Assembly (NCBI RefSeq): GCF_002399615.1
Contig: NZ_DHDZ01000056.1
Span: 1-12,884 of the forward strand
Reading direction: 5' to 3'
Length of the DNA stretch: 12,884 nucleotides
Source of the DNA: Pedobacter sp. UBA4863
GTDB lineage: Bacteria; Bacteroidota; Bacteroidia; Sphingobacteriales; Sphingobacteriaceae
Shown here: positions 1-6,137 of the stretch, one piece after another
How positions within the stretch are numbered: the first letter of the stretch is position 1
Layout of the letters: every line of letters begins with the position of its first letter
Made by a program: the position numbers and the translations under genes
Notes under the pieces: model-generated
Seen by the model: the letters and a program-made list of their open reading frames with translations, nothing else
What the model was told of the DNA's origin: nothing
The model's database searches: none

Positions 1-8
1 TTTCCTAA

Positions 9-635
9 ATGCACAACAGGTATAAATATTTAATTTTACTGATACTATTGGTAGGCAATACTTGTTTTGCCCAATCTTTTGCTGAAAAAATTGCTGCTCA
101 CCGAGCGCATTTTAAAGCCGATTTTGTGAGTAACGAACACTCGCCCTTAAAAGAAATTGATTTAAAACATCTTAGATTTTATGATGCCGATAGTAATTAC
201 AAGGTAAGTGCTAAAGCTACCATTTTAACAGGTGAAAAAGTTTTCAAAATGCCTACTTACGCTGGTACCACTGCAAACTATATCCGCTATGCGAAGCTTA
301 CTTTCGAGTTAAATGGTACGCCTGTACAACTAACATTATATAAAAATATTGCCTTAGCTGCCAATGCAGCGTATAAAGATCATTTATTTTTACCCTTCAC
401 CGATCAGACCAATAACAAGGAAACCTATGGTGGAGGTAGGTATATAGATTTAAAAAGCACAGACATTGTAAACGGTAAAATAGAGTTAGATTTTAATAAA
501 ACCTACAACCCCTATTGCGCTTACAGTGATGGCTACCGCTGCCCTATTCCACCCGAAGAAAACGATTTACAATTAGAAATTAAAGCAGGTGAGAAAAAAT
601 ATCTGGGCGAGAAAAAGAAACGTCAAGCCAACTAA
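9..635 (+). CDS. Secreted DUF1684 family protein
   Basis: This 208-residue protein matches the DUF1684 family (PF07920), whose function is unknown. Residues 1-21 form a signal peptide: a basic start, a leucine/isoleucine-rich core, then a likely signal peptidase I site after CFA. There is no good lipobox, because GNTC precedes the only nearby cysteine. Family hallmarks are the central PTYAGTTANYIRYAKL block around residues 82-97, the GGGRYIDL stretch near 141-148, and the C-terminal D-FNKTYNPYCAYS block followed by CPIPPEENDL and a KAGEK end. Length is normal for a full-length secreted family member, so it is not truncated. The ATG lies only 8 bases inside the window, so its promoter cannot be seen. 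A probable terminator follows at 656-688, so it seems transcribed apart from the downstream response regulator. The family call is secure; no biochemical role is proposed. Confidence 0.9.
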   Translation: MHNRYKYLILLILLVGNTCFAQSFAEKIAAHRAHFKADFVSNEHSPLKEIDLKHLRFYDADSNYKVSAKATILTGEKVFKMPTYAGTTANYIRYAKLTFELNGTPVQLTLYKNIALAANAAYKDHLFLPFTDQTNNKETYGGGRYIDLKSTDIVNGKIELDFNKTYNPYCAYSDGYRCPIPPEENDLQLEIKAGEKKYLGEKKKRQAN

Positions 636-655
636 GTCGCCATATATATTTATCA

Positions 656-688
656 ACCCATATCCAGCATCATGGGTGTTTTTCCTTT
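656..688 (+). terminator. Probable Rho-independent terminator after the DUF1684 gene
   Basis: A 6-bp stem, ACCCAT (656-661) with ATGGGT (672-677), closes a 10-base loop and is followed by a T-rich run (GTTTTTCCTTTT). It begins 21 bases after the DUF1684 stop codon. The stem is short, so termination may be partial. A wider inverted repeat, TCGCCATA (637-644) with TATGGCGA (707-714), encloses it and may add structure. Confidence 0.5.
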
Positions 689-757
689 TAACCTTTTGTC
701 TGTTTTTATGGCGATAAAAGGAAACGAATGCCTTTAAACTTATTTACTAAAAAACCA

Positions 758-790
758 TTGGGCTATTCTACTACGAATACCCTATATTTA
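758..790 (+). promoter_or_regulatory. Weak candidate promoter for the LytTR response regulator
   Basis: TTG at 758-760 and TATATTTA at 783-790, 22 bases apart, resemble the Bacteroidota pattern TTG / TAnnTTTG with one mismatch in the last base of the -7 box. Transcription would start at or within a few bases of the ATG at 797, giving an almost leaderless message. This is a pattern match only. Confidence 0.25.
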
Positions 791-796
791 ACCGCA

Positions 797-1543
797 ATGA
801 GATATAGCTGCATCATTATAGACGATAACGAAATAGAAAGAGATCTTGTTGAAATCTATCTAAATAAAATTGGTTTTTTAGAAATTAAGGCTACTTGTGC
901 AGATGCCATGCAAGCCATTAAAATTCTTGCCAACGAGCAGATAGATATTGTTTTTTCGGATATTGACATGCCAGATCTTTCTGGAATTGAACTTTTAAAG
1001 ACCATTAAAAATCCGCCCGTATTTATTTTTATCACCTCTCATTTAGAACATGCCGTAGAAAGTTTCGACCTTAATGCCTTAGATTTTATTGCAAAGCCCG
1101 TTAGTTTTGAGCGCCTGCTAAAGGCTGTAAACAAAGCCACTGAGTACCTGAACCTAAAAAAAACACAAAAACCAGAAAATTACCAACAAGGAAACGATGA
1201 CGAGGATTTCTTTTTTATTAAGGACAACAAGGGGCACATACGCGTAAACAACAACGAAATATTGTATATAGAGAGTTTTGGTGATTTTTCTAAAATAAAC
1301 TTGTGCAACGGGGAAGAACATTTAGCACTCATTAACCTTAAAAACATAGAACTGCAACTCTCACCCAATAATTTTATAAGGATACATCGACAGTTTATCA
1401 TTAACCAAAACCTGATTACCAAAATTACAGGTAATGAGATTACTCTCAACAAACAACACGTTATTCCCGTAGGTGTATCCTACCGGGATAAGCTAATGGA
1501 GCATATTGACAAAAAAACTTTGGTAAGGCAAAGTAAAGGGTAA
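797..1543 (+). CDS. LytTR-family response regulator (receiver + LytTR DNA-binding domain)
   Basis: This 248-residue two-domain regulator has a CheY-like receiver at residues about 1-118 and a LytTR DNA-binding domain at about 137-240. Receiver signature residues are all visible: acidic pair D9/D10, phospho-acceptor D55 in SDIDMPDLSG, T80 and K100 (in AKPVSF). The LytTR part shows FFIKDNKGHIRV, EILYIES-GDFSKI, LKNIELQL and FIRIHRQFIIN, typical of the AgrA/AlgR/LytR fold. I chose the ATG at 797 over the in-frame ATG at 728. The paralogue remnant at 5491 starts with the same MRY-C-III/LIID pattern, and receivers normally begin right at strand beta-1. No kinase lies next to it; the nearest is the TPR kinase at 6138-8180. 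It is convergent with the large secreted repeat gene and is a candidate controller of that gene. The domain call is certain; the target is inferred. Confidence 0.93.
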   Translation: MRYSCIIIDDNEIERDLVEIYLNKIGFLEIKATCADAMQAIKILANEQIDIVFSDIDMPDLSGIELLKTIKNPPVFIFITSHLEHAVESFDLNALDFIAKPVSFERLLKAVNKATEYLNLKKTQKPENYQQGNDDEDFFFIKDNKGHIRVNNNEILYIESFGDFSKINLCNGEEHLALINLKNIELQLSPNNFIRIHRQFIINQNLITKITGNEITLNKQHVIPVGVSYRDKLMEHIDKKTLVRQSKG

Positions 1544-1728
1544 AGAACGATTACTGTTATTACAAAAAATTCATCGGGTCAAGCCCCTAGGTGTTATCAG
1601 ATAAACATTAAAATATTGTCAATTTCTGTGCAATATACAGTTTGCCAAAAGGCTGTATAAGTTGAAATCAGCAATTTAAACACCCAAATTCTTTTATTTT
1701 CGTTAGAAGATTGAACTTTAAACGCAGA

Positions 1729-1750
1729 GAGCGTTCCCGAAGAAACGCTC
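1729..1750 (-). terminator. Stable UUCG-tetraloop hairpin downstream of the secreted repeat gene
   Basis: Read on the minus strand, GAGCGTTTC pairs with GGAACGCTC (one T-G wobble) around a TTCG loop closed by C-G, the very stable cUUCGg tetraloop when transcribed. It lies 103 bases past the stop codon of the large secreted protein. The following bases (TCTGCGTTTAAAG) do not form a proper U-tract. It may therefore be a 3'-end stabilising or processing hairpin rather than a classical terminator. Confidence 0.4.
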
Positions 1751-1773
1751 CTGCTATTAGACATATATCTAAA

Positions 1774-1802
1774 TTGTTATAGATTACCAATTTTTATTTT
1801 TG
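1774..1802 (+). promoter_or_regulatory. Candidate promoter pointing antisense into the secreted repeat gene
   Basis: TTG at 1774-1776 and TATTTTTG at 1795-1802, 18 bases apart, fit the Bacteroidota TTG / TAnnTTTG pattern. A transcript would begin near 1807 and run antisense into the 3' end of the large secreted gene. AT-rich DNA yields such matches by chance, so this stays weak. Confidence 0.2.
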
Positions 1803-1852
1803 GAGATTTCTAATCTCGCATATTATATGTAGTGTTAACAGCCCTCCATCAA

Positions 1853-4800
1853 TTACTTTTTAACTATCTTATGGCTTTCAGCGTTGTCTTTGCCACCCAA
1901 TGTAATGATATAAACACCTGCCGGATATGCTCCCAGCGAAATCTCTTTACTACCTTCTGTAGCATTTATTGTGGTATGCTGTAATACCTTGCCATTTAAA
2001 TCTGTTACTCGCAAATTAGTAAAGTAGTTAGGTAAGAATTTTAGCGAAACGTGGTTTTCTGTTGGGTTTGGATGGATTTTTACGATAGAAGATGTAAGGC
2101 TAAAGATTACATGTCTAACGCCAAGTTCGTTTTCTTTACCGTCGTTATCTTGTTGTATTAAACGATAATAATTGGTACCATTAGCAGGGCTATTATCATA
2201 CAAAGCATAAGTATTAGCATTAGTGCCTTTGCTGTCTAAAAATGCTAAAGTGCTAAAATTGATGCCATCTATACTTTTTTCTATTAAAAAACCTTTATTA
2301 TTGGTTTCGCTAAGCGTGTTCCAAGCAAGTTTAACGCTATTATATTGTAGATCAGCAGTAAACGTGCCGAAACTTACAGGTAGTGTCACGATTTGAGGAT
2401 TATTACGTAAAACTGATACCGAATTTTCATTAGCAACCACTAGGTCGGGTTTTCCATCACCGTCTACATCGCCTACGGCTACTGAAGTAGGATAACTACC
2501 TGCAGTAAAATCTTGTTTAGTTGAAAATGAAGCAGCATTAATGATTCCTTGTACACTAGTATTACGGAATACTGTTACCAAATTTGAGATATTTTTTGCT
2601 GCGACTACCAGGTCGGGTTTTCCATCACCATCTATGTCGCCTATGGCTACTGAGGAAGGAGCAATACCCGTAGTAAAATCTTGTCTAGCTGCAAAGGAAG
2701 AAGCATCTATGCTCCCCAAGCTACTAGTATTATGGAATACTGATACCCTATTTGAACTTAAATTAGTTACTACAAGGTCTGGTTTTCCGTCACCGTCTAA
2801 ATCGCCTATGGCTACTGACGTAGGACTAGTACCTGTAGTAAAATCTTGTTTAGCTGTAAATGAAGAGGCATCTATGCTACCCAAGCTGCTGGTATTGCGG
2901 AATACCGATACCGTATTTGAACCCGTATTAGTTACTATCAGATCTGGCTTTCCATCACCATCTACATCGCCTATGGCTACTAATTGAGGTTGAGTACCTG
3001 CAATAAAATCTTGTTTAGCTGCAAATGAAGCGGCATTGATGCTTCCAGAGCTACTGGTATTGCGAAATACCGATACCGAATTTGCATTTACATTAGCTAC
3101 TACTAGGTCTGGTCTTCCGTCACCATCTACATCGCCTATGGCTACTGATATAGGATTAGTACTAGTAATAAAATCTTGTTTAGCTGCAAATGAAGAGGCG
3201 TCTATACTCCCCAAGCTGCTGGTATTGTGGAACACCGATACAGTATTTGAACCTGGATTTGCTACCACTAGGTCTAATTTGCCGTCGCCATCTACATCGC
3301 CTATGGCTACAGATTGAGGTTGAAGACCAGTAGTAAAGTCTTGTTTAGCTGTAAATGAAGAGGCATTTAAACTTCCAGAGCTACTGGTATTCCGGAATAC
3401 CGACACAACGTTTGTACTATAATTTGCTACTACCAAGTCAGGTTTTCCGTCACCATCTATATCGCCGATAGCTACTGAAGAAGGAAATTCACCAGTAGTA
3501 AAATCTTGTTTAGCTGCTAAGTCGTTAAGGCTAATGCTACCTTTATTGGGGCTAAAAGTGGGGTTAAAGTACTGTTTACTACTGCCCATTAAGTTGTTTT
3601 GCGTATTTAATACGGTCAACATTGAATAAGTTGCTCCTACTGGTACTTTTACTGTAATGGTGTTTGCTGTTACGGCTGTCGCCACTGCTGCTGTTGCACC
3701 AAAAAACACCACATTATTGCTAGCAGTGGCATTAAAATTACTGCCAGTTAAGGTTAAATTAGTACCCACAGCAGCATTTAATGGGCTAACACTAGTAATA
3801 ATTGGCGCATATTGAGAGTGATTACCCAATATCGATACCGAATTTGAACTAAAATTTGCTACTGCCAGGTCTGGTTTTCCATCACCATCTAAATCTCCAA
3901 TAGCTACTGATTGAGTAAAATTGCCTGTAGCAAAATCTTGTTTAAACGCAAAATTAATGTTGCTTAAATTACTGGTATTGCGGAATACCGATACCGAATT
4001 TGAAAATGAATTAGCTACTGCCATATCTGGTTTTCCATCACCATCTATATCGCCTATGGCTACAACACTAGGATAATTACCAGTAGCAAAATCTTGTTTA
4101 GCTGCAAATGAAGAGGCTGTGATGTTTCCAGAACTACTGGTATTGCGGAATACTGATACCGTATTTGAACTCCCATTAGTTACTACCAAGTCCGGTTTTC
4201 CGTCACCATCTACATCGCCTATGGCTACCGAATAAGGATAACTACCTGTAGAAAAATCTTGTTTGGCTGCAAATGAAGACGCAGTGATGCTTCCAGAGCT
4301 ACTGTTATTGCGTAATACCGATACCGTACTTGAATACGTGTTCGCTACTGCCAAGTCTGGCTTTCCGTCACCATCTATATCACCTATGGCTACTGATTGA
4401 GGACCATCACCTGTATCAAAATCTTCTTTAACCGCAAAATTAATGTTGTTTAAACTACCGCTATTGCGGAATAACGATACCGAATTTGAACTCCCATTAG
4501 TTACTACCAAGTCTGGTTTGCCATCACGATCTAGATCGCCTATGGCTACGAAAGTAGGATAAAAGCTTGTAGCAAAATCTTGTTTAACTGTAAATGAAGA
4601 AGCATTGATACTTCCCACGCTACTGGTATTACGAAATACCGACACCGAATTTGAGCTTGAATTAGCTACTACTAGGTCTAGTTTCCCGTTACCATCTAAA
4701 TCGCCTATGGCTACTGAAACAGGATATTCGCCAGTAGTAAAATCTTGTTTAGCTGTAAATGAAGATGCGTCTAAACTTCCGGAGCTACTGGTATTACGGA

Positions 4801-5275
4801 ATACCGATACCGTATTTGAACTTGAACTAGTTACAACCAAGTCTGGTTTTCCGTCGCCATCTAAATCGCCTATGGCTACTGAAGAAGCATTTCCTTCAAT
4901 ATTAAAATCTTTTTTAGCTGCTAAGTCGTTAAGAGTAATGCTGCCTTTATTGGGGCTAAAAGTAGGGTTAAAGTATTGCTTACTGCTGCCTGTTAAGTTG
5001 TTTTGCGTATTTAATACAGAGAGCATTGCATAAGTTGCTCCAGCTGGTACTTTTACCGTGATAGTGGTTGCTGTTGCAGTTGTTGCCACTGCTGCTGTTG
5101 CACCAAAAAACACCACATTACGACTAGCAGTGATATTAAAATTACTACCAGTTAGGGTTAAGGTAGCGCCCACCTTGGCATTTAATGGGTTAACATTGGA
5201 AATAATTGGTACTTGTGCCATAGCCAATAGGCTAAAGCTTGTACAAATAAAGAGAGCCAGTAATTGTTTTATCAT
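1853..5275 (-). CDS. Giant secreted twin beta-propeller protein (2 x [IPT/TIG + 7 FG-GAP/VCBS blades]) with T9SS sorting tail
   Basis: The 1140-residue product starts with a signal peptide (residues 1-20, cut likely after AMA). An IPT/TIG immunoglobulin-like domain follows (about 22-105), then seven repeats of about 50-55 residues built on VAIGD-DGDGKPDLVV-N (about 131-485). A second IPT/TIG domain (about 489-575) and seven more repeats (about 598-965) come next. Each repeat carries a DxDGDGxxD calcium-binding loop; blade 2 (DLDGNGKLD) and blade 3 (DLDRDGKPD) are variants. Seven plus seven repeats predict two seven-bladed propellers. After that comes a region typical of Bacteroidota secreted proteins (LPVSFGTFTA, SETNNKGFLIEKS, about 970-1065). 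The last 75 residues form a type A T9SS sorting domain (KIHPNPTENHVSL, GVYIITL, KIVKK). It is therefore probably exported by T9SS and surface-attached or released. Adhesion or glycan binding is a guess from architecture; no catalytic domain is visible. Confidence 0.92.
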   Translation of the reverse strand: MIKQLLALFICTSFSLLAMAQVPIISNVNPLNAKVGATLTLTGSNFNITASRNVVFFGATAAVATTATATTITVKVPAGATYAMLSVLNTQNNLTGSSKQYFNPTFSPNKGSITLNDLAAKKDFNIEGNASSVAIGDLDGDGKPDLVVTSSSSNTVSVFRNTSSSGSLDASSFTAKQDFTTGEYPVSVAIGDLDGNGKLDLVVANSSSNSVSVFRNTSSVGSINASSFTVKQDFATSFYPTFVAIGDLDRDGKPDLVVTNGSSNSVSLFRNSGSLNNINFAVKEDFDTGDGPQSVAIGDIDGDGKPDLAVANTYSSTVSVLRNNSSSGSITASSFAAKQDFSTGSYPYSVAIGDVDGDGKPDLVVTNGSSNTVSVFRNTSSSGNITASSFAAKQDFATGNYPSVVAIGDIDGDGKPDMAVANSFSNSVSVFRNTSNLSNINFAFKQDFATGNFTQSVAIGDLDGDGKPDLAVANFSSNSVSILGNHSQYAPIITSVSPLNAAVGTNLTLTGSNFNATASNNVVFFGATAAVATAVTANTITVKVPVGATYSMLTVLNTQNNLMGSSKQYFNPTFSPNKGSISLNDLAAKQDFTTGEFPSSVAIGDIDGDGKPDLVVANYSTNVVSVFRNTSSSGSLNASSFTAKQDFTTGLQPQSVAIGDVDGDGKLDLVVANPGSNTVSVFHNTSSLGSIDASSFAAKQDFITSTNPISVAIGDVDGDGRPDLVVANVNANSVSVFRNTSSSGSINAASFAAKQDFIAGTQPQLVAIGDVDGDGKPDLIVTNTGSNTVSVFRNTSSLGSIDASSFTAKQDFTTGTSPTSVAIGDLDGDGKPDLVVTNLSSNRVSVFHNTSSLGSIDASSFAARQDFTTGIAPSSVAIGDIDGDGKPDLVVAAKNISNLVTVFRNTSVQGIINAASFSTKQDFTAGSYPTSVAVGDVDGDGKPDLVVANENSVSVLRNNPQIVTLPVSFGTFTADLQYNSVKLAWNTLSETNNKGFLIEKSIDGINFSTLAFLDSKGTNANTYALYDNSPANGTNYYRLIQQDNDGKENELGVRHVIFSLTSSIVKIHPNPTENHVSLKFLPNYFTNLRVTDLNGKVLQHTTINATEGSKEISLGAYPAGVYIITLGGKDNAESHKIVKK
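2397..4889 (-). repeat. Fourteen tandem DNA repeats encoding FG-GAP/VCBS blades, in two arrays of seven
   Basis: Units of about 150-165 bp recur through the secreted gene, recognisable on the plus strand by the phrases GGTTTTCC(A/G)TCACC(A/G)TCTA and TATGGCTACTGA. A segment coding the IPT/TIG domain (about 3530-3810), near-copied at about 4930-5210, divides the arrays into two blocks of seven. Copies are diverged at many sites, mostly silent or in the surface loops. Confidence 0.85.
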
Positions 5276-5314
5276 ATCTATTAAGCTTTTAAAATGATCT
5301 ATTTATAACAGCAT

Positions 5315-5322
5315 CAAACCTA
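5315..5322 (-). promoter_or_regulatory. -7 box of the probable promoter of the secreted repeat gene
   Basis: On the minus strand TAGGTTTG matches TAnnTTTG exactly and would place the transcript start near 5310, about 35 bases before the ATG at 5275. The nearest upstream TTG is 25 bases away, longer than usual. A poor -33 element is consistent with a promoter that needs an activator, and the direct repeat at 5349-5381 lies at about -40 to -72. Confidence 0.45.
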
Positions 5323-5348
5323 GATAATAAAAAAACCGTACAGTAAAC

Positions 5349-5381
5349 AAGTATATGAACCTATGAAAAAAGTATATGAAC
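5349..5381. promoter_or_regulatory. Exact 12-bp direct repeat at 21-bp period: candidate LytTR binding site
   Basis: AAGTATATGAAC occurs at 5349-5360 and again, identically, at 5370-5381. The start-to-start spacing of 21 bp is two helical turns, so both copies face the same side of the DNA. LytTR regulators such as AgrA and ComE bind paired direct repeats with this period. The pair lies 27 bp upstream of the -7 box of the secreted repeat gene and about 110 bp upstream of the truncated LytTR gene. It could therefore control either one. Protein binding is inferred. Confidence 0.5.
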
Positions 5382-5465
5382 AATATTCTTCAGAAGTTAA
5401 AAATTTTAGCATTACCAATATTACTAACTGCCGAGCAGGGAAAAGTTTACATCTTTTTAAATACC

Positions 5466-5487
5466 CGCTAAATGTTGTAAATTAGCG
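5466..5487 (+). promoter_or_regulatory. Small hairpin just ahead of the receiver remnant start
   Basis: CGCTAA (5466-5471) pairs with TTAGCG (5482-5487) around a 10-base loop, ending 3 bases before the ATG at 5491. If transcribed it would sit over the ribosome-binding region. Its role is unknown. Confidence 0.3.
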
Positions 5488-5490
5488 AAT

Positions 5491-5550
5491 ATGAGGTATA
5501 ATTGCTTAATTATAGATAATAATGAAATAGAGAGTGTGCGTAGTTTCTAA
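5491..5550 (+). pseudogene. N-terminal remnant of a receiver domain (19 codons, then a stop)
   Basis: The ATG at 5491 opens a frame reading MRYNCLIIDNNEIES, nearly the same as the first residues of the intact response regulator (MRYSCIIIDDNEIER, from 797). The frame then departs into VRSF and stops at 5548-5550. The rest of the receiver, including the phospho-acceptor aspartate, is missing. The LytTR domain resumes in another frame that overlaps this one by 17 bases. This is direct evidence of a deletion of roughly 95-115 codons relative to the paralogue, joined out of frame. The short frame may still be translated as a leader that feeds ribosomes to the overlapping GTG start. Confidence 0.75.
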
Positions 5551-5905
5551 AACGTATGAGACCAATGAAAATGGCATTTTCTTTATTAAAGAAACTAAAG
5601 GATACACACGCCTAAATTATGATGAAATAGTTTACATTGAAAGCTTGGGAGATTTCTCCAAACTCTTTACCCCAAACGGCGTGCATAACACTCTAATTAA
5701 CCTAAAAAACTTGGAGCACCAACTTCCAAACTACTATTTTAGGGTCCACAAACAATACATCGTAAATTTTAATAAGATCGTTAGCGCTAATCTTCAAGAA
5801 ATCATATTAGAAAATGATTTCAAAGTACCATTGAGTGCATCTTATCGAGATCAAATCATATCATTTATTACAGATAAAACTTTGATTAGAAATAGTAAAA
5901 AATAA
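5534..5905 (+). CDS. Orphan LytTR DNA-binding protein lacking its receiver (deletion derivative)
   Basis: This 123-residue frame carries an essentially complete LytTR domain (about 14-117). It shows FFIKETKGYTRL, EIVYIES-GDFSKL, LINLKNLEHQL, FRVHKQYIVN and SASYRDQI, ending KTLIRNSKK against KTLVRQSKG in the intact paralogue at 797-1543. By eye somewhat under half of the aligned residues are identical. The only start codon ahead of the domain in this frame is GTG at 5534, two codons after an in-frame TAG. No ATG in this frame precedes the domain, so translation, if any, starts there or is coupled to the 5491 frame. The first residues (VVSKTYE) resemble the end of receiver helix 5 in the paralogue (AVNKATE), which marks the deletion joint. 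It may be a decaying pseudogene or a phosphorylation-independent DNA-binding protein. The uninterrupted domain favours recent deletion or retained function. Confidence 0.65.
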   Translation: MCVVSKTYETNENGIFFIKETKGYTRLNYDEIVYIESLGDFSKLFTPNGVHNTLINLKNLEHQLPNYYFRVHKQYIVNFNKIVSANLQEIILENDFKVPLSASYRDQIISFITDKTLIRNSKK

Positions 5906-5907
5906 AC

Positions 5908-6027
5908 CTATTTCAACTTTTTAGAAAACCTATTTTGCTTGACAACATCGTTGTAAACGTAGGCCGAAAAATTCACCAAAAACTTCCAAAACATTCTATT
6001 TTTCAAGTATTTCATGGGGTGCAACAT
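5908..6027 (-). CDS. Possible 39-residue small protein, function unknown
   Basis: A minus-strand frame from ATG 6027 to TAG 5908 encodes MLHPMKYLKNRMFWKFL followed by an aromatic middle (VNFSAYVYNDVV) and a basic end (KQNRFSKKLK). It is preceded by a purine-rich AGAAGAAG directly before the ATG and an exact TAnnTTTG box 21 bases upstream (6049-6056). It ends 2 bases from the convergent LytTR stop. The mix of charged and aromatic residues looks more protein-like than the overlapping plus-strand frame. No family is recognised and there is no signal peptide. It may also be read through from the kinase gene that ends 110 bases upstream in the same direction. Length is too short for certainty. Confidence 0.4.
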   Translation of the reverse strand: MLHPMKYLKNRMFWKFLVNFSAYVYNDVVKQNRFSKKLK

Positions 6028-6048
6028 CTTCTTCTAAAAACTTTAACT

Positions 6049-6056
6049 CAAATATA
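6049..6056 (-). promoter_or_regulatory. -7 box ahead of the small minus-strand ORF
   Basis: TATATTTG on the minus strand matches TAnnTTTG exactly, 21 bases upstream of the ATG at 6027. No proper TTG is found at the -33 position (TTC at 23 bases). The paired repeat at 6105-6136 lies upstream in the same geometry as at the secreted repeat gene, but two helical turns farther out. Confidence 0.35.
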
Positions 6057-6104
6057 TACTAAGCGACTTTATTATTTTAGAATAGTCGATGAACATATCA
6101 TTTT

Positions 6105-6136
6105 AGTATACAAAAGCACCTTCCCAGTATATAAAG
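6105..6136. promoter_or_regulatory. Second AGTATA direct-repeat pair at 21-bp period
   Basis: AGTATACAAAAG (6105-6116) and AGTATATAAAGA (6126-6137) start 21 bp apart and share the AGTATA core of the exact repeat at 5349-5381. The pair lies 49 bp upstream of the -7 box at 6049-6056, against 27 bp at the first site, a difference of about two helical turns. AT-rich sequence makes a chance match possible. The shared core, direction and period are the argument for a second binding site of the same regulator. Confidence 0.3.
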
Positions 6137-6137
6137 A

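Larger units (their letters stand above)
1544..1852. other. Gene-free convergent region with several hairpins
   Basis: This 309-base stretch lies between the 3' ends of the response regulator (+) and the secreted repeat gene (-). I see no plausible ORF or known RNA family. It holds a dyad TATACAG (1634-1640) / CTGTATA (1653-1659), with an inner GCC-AAAA-GGC. It also holds a stable hairpin at 1729-1750 (listed separately) and a small 6-bp hairpin, GAGATT (1803-1808) / AATCTC (1812-1817). None has a convincing T-run directly after it. Confidence 0.6.

Noticed and set aside
728..796. Upstream ATG giving the response regulator 23 extra residues
   Set aside because: Receivers start at beta-strand 1, the paralogue starts at the equivalent of 797, and the extra residues show no signal or motif.
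2397..4889. Regular DNA repeats considered as a CRISPR array
   Set aside because: Units are about 150-165 bp, diverged and in continuous frame encoding FG-GAP blades; there are no short identical repeats with unique spacers.
2541..5297. Several plus-strand open frames of 79-148 residues within the large secreted gene
   Set aside because: They are antisense reflections of the FG-GAP repeat codons (recurring TTRSGFPSPS-SPMAT), with no starts or domains of their own.
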